Assembly (NCBI GenBank): GCA_002786505.1
Contig: PCTK01000057.1
Location: 28,734 to 48,680 of the forward strand
Source of the DNA: Nitrospinae bacterium CG22_combo_CG10-13_8_21_14_all_47_10
GTDB taxonomy: Bacteria; Nitrospinota; Nitrospinia; Nitrospinales; VA-1
Length of the DNA stretch: 19,947 bases
Direction of reading: 5' to 3'
The translations under genes were made by a program, and so were the position numbers. The notes under the pieces were generated by a model that was not told the origin of the DNA, did not search any database, and saw only the letters and a program-made list of their open reading frames with translations. Shown here piece after piece: positions 14,900-19,947 of the stretch (positions are counted from its first letter, which is position 1; every line of letters starts with the position of its first letter).

Positions 14900-16410
14900 T
14901 GGTGGCTTTCTTCTCCGCTATGGAGGTTGACCGTTTTTTCCAGATGCAGTAATGAGTCGACGGATGGGGTGATCCGGTCAATGAAAGGTTTGGGATAAAG
15001 GCCTATCAATATAATAAGCAGGCAGGCGGGCAATATAAGTTTGAATTCACACCGGTCAATATCGGTTAATCCGTCAGGCAGGTTATCCGGCGACTCCTGC
15101 ATTGAGCCCTGGAACATATACAGCATATAAATGGAAGCAAAGACAATCGACAATCCACCCATCAAAACAAGGAGGCCCGACAACCCCGAAAACATGCTGG
15201 ATGTCCAGACTCCCATCAGAATCATGAATTCGCCAACAAAGCCGTTCAATCCGGGGAGACCCAGAGCGGCCAGCGTTATAAGCATAAAACTTCCATACAA
15301 AACGGGCATGGCTTTGCTCAACCCTTGAAGTTCGTCCAGGTTGCGGGTCCCCATTCGCAGTTCGATAAATGCAACGATCAAAAACAGGGCCGACGCGATA
15401 ATACCGTGGTTGACCATCTGAAGCACACTACCCTCAATACCTGTTCCATTATGGGCAAAGATACCGATAACAATAAATCCCAAATGGCTGATACTGGAAT
15501 AAGCCACCAAGGCTTTCAAATCTTTTTGCGCAATAGCAATCCACGCTCCATAGACCATGCCAGTGGCCGCCAGGAGCCCAATAACCGTAGCAAAGCTTTC
15601 TACTGCTTCGGGAAATAGTGGCAGGCAAAAACGCAGAAAACCATAAGCGCCGGTTTTAGACATGGCTCCCGTCAATAAAATCAAAGCAGGAATGGGGCAA
15701 GCCACATATGTATGCGGCAACCAGCTATGCAGGGGAAAAACCGGTACCTTGATGGCAAAAGCCACGAAAAAGAAGAAGAACATCCACATCTGCGTGGCGG
15801 GGTCAATGTGGGTTTGAGTCAATACGCGCAAATCAAACGTGACATCATGAGTCGCGCCATAATGCACCATCGTCAGGGAAAGAATCGCGACCAGCATTAA
15901 CAAACTACCCGCCAGAGTATAGATCACGAACTTCATCGTGGCGTAGACCCGTCGCCCCTCTCCCCAGACGCCAATGAGAAAATAAGTCGGCACCAGCATC
16001 AGTTCCCAGAACACATAAAATAAAATAGTGTCGAGTGCCAGAAAAACACCCAGTGTCCCCGCCTCCAGTGCCAGCATCAAGGCCACAAAATTCCTGAGCC
16101 CTTCTTTCTGGGTGAAGGAAAATAAAACAGCAATAAGTCCTAAAAATGCGGTCAACACCACCATCCACAGGCTGATGCCATCCACCCCAAGCAGGTAATT
16201 GATATGCAGGGCGGGCACCCAATGGAACATCTGGACAAACTGCATTTCAGCGTTAGCCGTATCAAAGGAAAAGAGCAACCACAACGAAAGAGCCAGGCTG
16301 GCCCCCGATGCACCCACCCCAACCATCTTGACCATGGCAGTATTCTCTCTGGAGACCATGAGAAGTCCCAGTGCCGCGATAAGAGGTATGAATATAATAA
16401 GAGATAGCAT
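14896..16410 (-). CDS. nuoM: NADH-quinone oxidoreductase subunit M
   Basis: This is an antiporter-like membrane subunit of complex I, which carries one of the proton paths in the distal membrane arm. The 504-aa protein with about 14 TM helices has Glu136 in the TM5 motif FWELMLVP, Lys221 in TM7 (FAIKVPVFPLH), Lys252 in TM8 (MSKTGAYGFLR) and Glu in GFVGEFMIL. Its TM7-TM8 loop is unusual: family LPDAHxxAPTAGS reads LPHTYVACPIPAL, so the Asp and His are lost (His233, Tyr235). Start ATG 16410 has GGAA eight bases upstream and lies 11 bp after nuoL. It is the last gene of the cluster; nuoN does not follow. Confidence 0.95.
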   Translation of the reverse strand: MLSLIIFIPLIAALGLLMVSRENTAMVKMVGVGASGASLALSLWLLFSFDTANAEMQFVQMFHWVPALHINYLLGVDGISLWMVVLTAFLGLIAVLFSFTQKEGLRNFVALMLALEAGTLGVFLALDTILFYVFWELMLVPTYFLIGVWGEGRRVYATMKFVIYTLAGSLLMLVAILSLTMVHYGATHDVTFDLRVLTQTHIDPATQMWMFFFFFVAFAIKVPVFPLHSWLPHTYVACPIPALILLTGAMSKTGAYGFLRFCLPLFPEAVESFATVIGLLAATGMVYGAWIAIAQKDLKALVAYSSISHLGFIVIGIFAHNGTGIEGSVLQMVNHGIIASALFLIVAFIELRMGTRNLDELQGLSKAMPVLYGSFMLITLAALGLPGLNGFVGEFMILMGVWTSSMFSGLSGLLVLMGGLSIVFASIYMLYMFQGSMQESPDNLPDGLTDIDRCEFKLILPACLLIILIGLYPKPFIDRITPSVDSLLHLEKTVNLHSGEESHH

Positions 16411-16421
16411 AGTTTTTCCGG

Positions 16422-18290
16422 TTACATGAATACGACAAACAATAGAATGGTCACCATGCCAACAATCATATTCAAAGCATAAGTGCGCACTTTTCCCGAC
16501 TGCCAGAGGCTGATGCCACGGCTCACTTCTTTTACCTGCAGTCCAACCTCATCAACGACAAAGTCTATGCCTTCGCGTTCTGCTTTCTGCTCCAAAAATG
16601 CACCGATGGCTTTTGTCGGGCTCACGATCAAAAAATCATAAATTTCATCCACATAATATTTGTGGAACAAGAGATCATAAATTGGAGCCATCGCTTCCTT
16701 AATAAGATCCATTCGATCTTTGCTCACCATATACAGCAAGCCCGCAGTCGCTATCCCGCCGATACCCGCCACTAAAGCTATGGTCTCCAACGCGCCATCA
16801 TGATGGTGCTCTACAACGCGACCAAAAACCGGTGAAAGAAAACTGTCGACCCAGGGCCCCAATAATCCGCCCAACAGAGCCAAAACAGCCAGCACCGCCA
16901 AAGGCACAACCATTATCATCGGCGATTCGTGCGGGTGCGCGCCTGGACTGCGGAGGCCACCCACAAAGGTGTAAAAATAAACCCGAAAAATATAAAACGC
17001 CGTCATACCCGCCGTCAGCACTGCTATCGCCCAGAAAACGAAGTTCCCCATCTCAGCATGGTAAGAACTCAGAATGATCGCCTCTTTACTAAAGTAACCA
17101 CTGGTCAAGGGAAACCCGGCCAACGCCAAAGCACCAATTAAAAAAGTCGCATGGGTCAACGGCATAACGCGTTGCAGGCCGCCCATTTTACGGATATCCT
17201 GTTCACCATCGAGAGAATGAATCACGCTTCCAGCCGCGAGGAAAAGCAGGGCCTTGAAAAAAGCATGGGTCATCAAATGAAACATTCCAAGGCTGTAAAC
17301 ACCGATACCAACAGCCAGAAACATATAGCCCAACTGACTCATGGTGGAATAAGCAATCACGCGTTTGATATCATATTGAACCAATGCCATCGACCCGGCA
17401 AAGACGGCTGTGAGGATTCCTACACCGGCAATAAAGTACATTGTGTAAGGAGCCAATTCATACAGGACATGGCAACGGGCCACCAAATAAACTCCTGCCG
17501 TCACCATTGTTGCGGCATGGATCAATGCACTAACGGGAGTGGGGCCTTCCATCGCGTCCGGCAACCAGGTGTGCAGGGGAAGTTGAGCGGATTTCGCAAA
17601 CGCACCCACCAGCAACAACAGGGTAATCAAAAGTACCGTATCGTCATTAGGACGAAACATCCCCGGGGCGGCCGCGAACACATCGACAAAATTCAGCGTC
17701 CCAAACGACTCAAAAATAGCAAAGGCGGCGATAACCATTCCCACATCGCCAATCACGTTCATGACAAAAGCCTTGCGGGCGGCAAGCACAGCGCTTGTTT
17801 TTTCCCGCCAGAACCCGATCAGCAAATAAGACGCAAGACCAACCAGAGCCCAGCCGACAATCAGGAAAAAGAAGTCTGCCGCCGCGACCAGAAGCAACAT
17901 CGAGAATATGAACAAATTTAAATAGGAGAAAAACCGGGAGTATTCAGGGTCATCATGCATATAACCAACAGAGTAGACATGAATCACAAACCCGACACCG
18001 GTAACGATCAGGAACATGAACACCGATAGCGGGTCTACCAAAATTGCCAGATTGAGTTTGAACGATCCTGCCGACATCCACTGATAAAGGGTCTGAACCT
18101 GCCCCACCCGTTCTTCAGCAGGCAAAAACAAAAGATTGCTCAACGTCACCAGCGTCATAAAAAAGGAAGCCCCCACAGTTCCACAACCAATGAGGCCAGC
18201 CAGTTTTTTGGAGAGGCGGTTCCCGTACCAACTCAGGCCAATAAACCCGAGAAGAGGAAAAAAAAGTATGAGCCAGCTACTTGCGAACAA
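16422..18290 (-). CDS. nuoL: NADH-quinone oxidoreductase subunit L
   Basis: NuoL is the outermost antiporter-like subunit of complex I and carries the long lateral C-terminal helix that clamps the membrane arm. The 622-aa length is typical. HTWLPDAMEGPTPVSALIHAATM and the upstream Lys in AFAKSAQLPLH are intact, as are FFKALLFLAAGS and SGYFSKEAI. The TM5 motif, normally W-E-x-V-G-L with an invariant Glu, reads W147-A148-L-V-G-L. The start is TTG 18290 with AAGGA about eight bases upstream, four bases after the nuoK stop. No extra helix insertion of the kind seen in two-NuoM complexes is evident from length. Identity is secure. Confidence 0.96.
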   Translation of the reverse strand: MFASSWLILFFPLLGFIGLSWYGNRLSKKLAGLIGCGTVGASFFMTLVTLSNLLFLPAEERVGQVQTLYQWMSAGSFKLNLAILVDPLSVFMFLIVTGVGFVIHVYSVGYMHDDPEYSRFFSYLNLFIFSMLLLVAAADFFFLIVGWALVGLASYLLIGFWREKTSAVLAARKAFVMNVIGDVGMVIAAFAIFESFGTLNFVDVFAAAPGMFRPNDDTVLLITLLLLVGAFAKSAQLPLHTWLPDAMEGPTPVSALIHAATMVTAGVYLVARCHVLYELAPYTMYFIAGVGILTAVFAGSMALVQYDIKRVIAYSTMSQLGYMFLAVGIGVYSLGMFHLMTHAFFKALLFLAAGSVIHSLDGEQDIRKMGGLQRVMPLTHATFLIGALALAGFPLTSGYFSKEAIILSSYHAEMGNFVFWAIAVLTAGMTAFYIFRVYFYTFVGGLRSPGAHPHESPMIMVVPLAVLAVLALLGGLLGPWVDSFLSPVFGRVVEHHHDGALETIALVAGIGGIATAGLLYMVSKDRMDLIKEAMAPIYDLLFHKYYVDEIYDFLIVSPTKAIGAFLEQKAEREGIDFVVDEVGLQVKEVSRGISLWQSGKVRTYALNMIVGMVTILLFVVFM

Positions 18291-18294
18291 AGAA

Positions 18295-18594
18295 TTATCC
18301 TTTCAATACATCAATATGATCCACATCCATATCATGACGGGTGCGAAAAATAGTCAGAATGATTGCCAATCCCACCACAACCTCCGCCGCCGCAACGGCC
18401 ATGATCATCAAGGCAAAAATCTGACCGTCCAGAGAGTTCAGGAAACTGGAGTAAGTGACCAGAAGAAAGTTCACTGAATTCAGCATCAACTCAACAGACA
18501 TGAACATGATGAGAGGATTCTTGCGGATGACAAACCCCGCCGTCCCCACACAGAAAATAGCCGCACTGATAAGCAAAACAAATTGTTCGCCCAT
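18295..18594 (-). CDS. nuoK: NADH-quinone oxidoreductase subunit K
   Basis: NuoK is a three-helix membrane subunit of complex I related to MrpC, contributing carboxylates to the central proton path. I take ATG 18594 as the start, giving 99 aa, the family's usual length. GAGG stands five bases upstream at 18600-18603 and only two bases separate it from the nuoJ stop. A longer frame back to 18645 would overlap nuoJ by 49 bp and add residues that do not look like NuoK. The membrane glutamates Glu35 (MSVELMLN) and Glu71 (AAAEVVVGLA) correspond to the conserved pair in E. coli NuoK. The C-terminal tail is charged (RTRHDMDVDHIDVLKG). Confidence 0.96.
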   Translation of the reverse strand: MGEQFVLLISAAIFCVGTAGFVIRKNPLIMFMSVELMLNSVNFLLVTYSSFLNSLDGQIFALMIMAVAAAEVVVGLAIILTIFRTRHDMDVDHIDVLKG

Positions 18595-18596
18595 AA

Positions 18597-19142
18597 TTAC
18601 CTCACGCGCCTCCTCAAAGGTGCAAAAGAAAATTTGGCCAGGCAAATCACACCCACTGCCGCCACTAGAAGCAGGCCAGAGGCCAATTCAAAGGCCACGA
18701 GATGTTTTGAAAACAGTTCCAGGCCAATGGCTTTTGCAGTACCAAACAGGTCAGCAGGAATTTCACCTTGAACCTGCTTGGTCGGCCCAACAGTCGCTGA
18801 CAAACACAATTCCCCCAACAGGATGAACACAAAAGTGATAGCAATGGACCGGTGGAACGAGTTTTCCTGAACTTCTTTTTTCCCACCAAGAAGCGCGATG
18901 ATAAACAAAAACAGGATCATCACCGCCCCGGCGTAAACAATGATCTGAACTACCGCCAGAAATTCTGCGTTATAAAGGAGAAACAAAAGAGCCAGGCAGA
19001 TCATATGACCGATCAGGTACAAGGCACTGTATATCGGAGACGAACATAAAATGACCCCCAGGCTGGCAAGGACTGCCGTCACCCCCACCGCGAAAATTAC
19101 CGCATCGCGCGTGAAGTCAAATACTGTAGCAATTTCTAACAC
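18597..19142 (-). CDS. nuoJ: NADH-quinone oxidoreductase subunit J
   Basis: NuoJ is a five-helix complex I membrane subunit next to NuoK and NuoA. The 181-aa protein contains the family hallmark AEFLAVVQIIVYAGAVMIL (about 59-77), where the TM3 pi-bulge region and its Tyr/Gly are intact. It is followed by FLFIIALLGG. The start is GTG 19142 with GGAGGA eight bases upstream. The C-terminus is basic (LRRRVR) and its coding sequence supplies the nuoK ribosome binding site. A 101-bp structured gap separates it from nuoI, unlike the tight junctions elsewhere in this operon. Confidence 0.95.
   Translation of the reverse strand: MLEIATVFDFTRDAVIFAVGVTAVLASLGVILCSSPIYSALYLIGHMICLALLFLLYNAEFLAVVQIIVYAGAVMILFLFIIALLGGKKEVQENSFHRSIAITFVFILLGELCLSATVGPTKQVQGEIPADLFGTAKAIGLELFSKHLVAFELASGLLLVAAVGVICLAKFSFAPLRRRVR
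18600..18603 (-). promoter_or_regulatory. Ribosome binding site selecting the nuoK start
   Basis: GAGG on the minus strand, inside the last codons of nuoJ, is five bases before ATG 18594. This supports a 99-aa NuoK instead of the 116-aa frame from 18645. Confidence 0.6.
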
Positions 19143-19163
19143 TAACCCACTCCTCCGCTAGGC

Positions 19164-19189
19164 GTGGGGCCAACCAGCAATAGCCCCAC
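19164..19189 (-). other. Hairpin in the nuoI-nuoJ gap, upstream of nuoJ
   Basis: GTGGGGC (19164-19170) pairs with GCCCCAC (19183-19189) around a 12-nt loop, 4 bp before the nuoJ GGAGGA site begins in the transcript. It is too far from any U-run to be an intrinsic terminator and could affect nuoJ translation or mRNA processing. Confidence 0.45.
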
Positions 19190-19206
19190 AGTCCAAACTA
19201 CCTCGT

Positions 19207-19239
19207 TAAGCGCTGACAAATACTGTTTTATCGGCGTTA
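19207..19239 (-). other. Imperfect stem just after the nuoI stop
   Basis: TAAGCGCTGA (19207-19216) can pair with TCGGCGTTA (19231-19239) with one bulge and one wobble, loop about 14 nt, starting four bases after the nuoI stop codon. It is a weak structure; together with the next hairpin it fills the gap inside the operon. Confidence 0.3.
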
Positions 19240-19243
19240 CTTT

Positions 19244-19732
19244 TTAAATCCGTTCCGTGTTACCCAAAATGTTGACACGGAACTGGTTCGGCTCCGGGTA
19301 AACCAGCAGGTCCTTTTTCTCCGCGATATATTTATCACGGTCGTAATCCGCCAGTTCGTAATGCTCCCGCAGAACCACAGCGTCTACCGGACAGGCTTCC
19401 TCACAGTACCCGCAGTAGATACAACGCAAAAGGTTGATCTCGTAAACCGCCGCGTACCGTTCGCCCTTGGAAACCGGATTATCCGGGTCATTCTCCGCCG
19501 CAACAACATGAATACATCCCACCGGGCAATTGATTGAGCACAAAGAGCATCCCACGCACCGTTCCAGCCCATCCTCATCCCGGTTAAGGAAATGTCTTCC
19601 TCGATACCGTTTGGGCATAGTGCGCTTGACTTCGGGGTACTGAAAGGTGACCGGTTTGGTCAACATGTTCCGGAACGTAATACCCATTCCGATCAAAAGA
19701 TTTTTGACTCCATCAAAAGCTGTTTGCAACAT
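19244..19732 (-). CDS. nuoI: NADH-quinone oxidoreductase subunit I
   Basis: NuoI carries iron-sulfur clusters N6a and N6b of complex I, relaying electrons toward N2 and quinone at the foot of the peripheral arm. The 162-aa protein has two 4Fe-4S motifs: Cys59/62/65/69 (CVGCSLCSINCP) and Cys104/107/110/114 (CIYCGYCEEACP). The N-terminal helix region (MLQTAFDGVKNLLIGMGITF) is amphipathic, as expected for the membrane-facing part. ATG 19732 has GAGGGG seven bases upstream, overlapping the nuoH stop. The junction with nuoH is tight (11 bp), whereas the one to nuoJ is not. Confidence 0.97.
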   Translation of the reverse strand: MLQTAFDGVKNLLIGMGITFRNMLTKPVTFQYPEVKRTMPKRYRGRHFLNRDEDGLERCVGCSLCSINCPVGCIHVVAAENDPDNPVSKGERYAAVYEINLLRCIYCGYCEEACPVDAVVLREHYELADYDRDKYIAEKKDLLVYPEPNQFRVNILGNTERI

Positions 19733-19743
19733 AACTCATCCCC

Positions 19744-19947
19744 TCAGGGAAACAAGATCACCTTTACCGCACCGGTGATCATAAGATTCAACAAACATAA
19801 TGGCAGTAAAACTTTCCAGCCAAACGTCATCAGCCGGTCATAACGAATGCGGGGAAACGTTGACCGCAACCAGATAAACACGCATAACAGAAAAACCACT
19901 TTAGCCGCAAACGCCACAATCGGCCAGAGCGGCAGGCCATAAGAGTT
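19744..19947 (-). CDS. nuoH: NADH-quinone oxidoreductase subunit H, C-terminal part
   Basis: The minus strand is open from the window edge to TGA 19744-19746 and encodes the last 67 residues of NuoH. The signature WLRSTFPRIRYDRLMTFGWK is the conserved C-terminal part of this quinone-site membrane subunit, followed by a final helix (VLLPLCLLNLMITGAV). The gene continues beyond 19947. It directly precedes nuoI, the standard order. The N-terminal quinone-binding loops are outside the window. Confidence 0.95.
   Translation of the reverse strand, partial: NSYGLPLWPIVAFAAKVVFLLCVFIWLRSTFPRIRYDRLMTFGWKVLLPLCLLNLMITGAVKVILFP

Noticed and set aside
17151..17921. 256-aa open frame on the plus strand opposite nuoL
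   Set aside because: Composition is rich in His, Gln, Asn and Lys with no motif. It is antisense to the conserved NuoL sequence and is a shadow frame.
14896..18290. Possible '2M'-type complex I with an extra NuoM and elongated NuoL
   Set aside because: Only one nuoM is present and NuoL has a normal 622-aa length, so there is no sign of the extra helix insertion.
1..19947. Mobile elements, defence systems, CRISPR arrays and tRNA genes
   Set aside because: Looked for on both strands; no transposase, integrase, nuclease-methylase pair, toxin-antitoxin pair, spaced repeats or T-loop consensus with pairing stems was found.

Overview
The window looks like a chromosomal core-metabolism segment from a Gram-negative bacterium. 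The evidence is a putative lipoprotein, a 14-subunit-type complex I operon, an NhaD-type Na+/H+ antiporter, and the MEP isoprenoid and arginine/histidine pathways. GC content is intermediate. TTG and GTG start codons are common. I saw no transposase, integrase, phage gene, CRISPR array, tRNA or rRNA. The antiporter fits a saline habitat. The protein set gives me the impression of a Nitrospinota/Nitrospirota- or deltaproteobacteria-like lineage, but that is not proved by the sequence.

Layout. (1) 1-998 (+): a winged-helix O-methyltransferase missing one base of its likely ATG. (2) 1045-6209 (-): a tightly packed run ispA-dxs-hisB-hisH followed by an EamA-type permease, which joins isoprenoid precursor synthesis to two histidine-pathway genes. 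(3) 6210-6605: a divergent spacer of about 400 bp. (4) 6606-7925 (+): nhaD, ending in a strong hairpin that faces comF (7987-8763, -). (5) 8922-12181 (+): argD-argF-tgt, preceded by a spacer with a perfect 12-bp tandem repeat. (6) 12189-13484 (-): an unrecognised 118-aa protein behind a class I SAM methyltransferase. (7) 13511-13975 (+): a small putative lipoprotein, convergent with sfsA (13991-14680, -). (8) 14896-19947 (-): nuoH(partial)-I-J-K-L-M.

How the genes work together. IspA uses the IPP and DMAPP that the DXS-initiated MEP pathway supplies, giving prenyl diphosphates for quinones, carotenoids and cell-wall carriers. HisH and HisB catalyse two mid-pathway steps of histidine synthesis. 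ArgD and ArgF are consecutive arginine enzymes. NuoH-M are the membrane arm (plus the NuoI ferredoxin-like subunit) of proton-pumping NADH:quinone oxidoreductase. NhaD exchanges Na+ and H+ across the same membrane.

I did not find a clearly new multi-gene system. The points most worth following are residue-level oddities and genome organisation: a NuoL with Ala in place of the usual TM5 Glu, a NuoM with a rewritten LPDAH loop, no nuoN after nuoM, a Tgt with Pro in place of the Cys of the FDECTP motif, the isoprenoid/histidine operon, a DXS with a repetitive basic tail, and several structured non-coding stretches around and inside the nuo operon.
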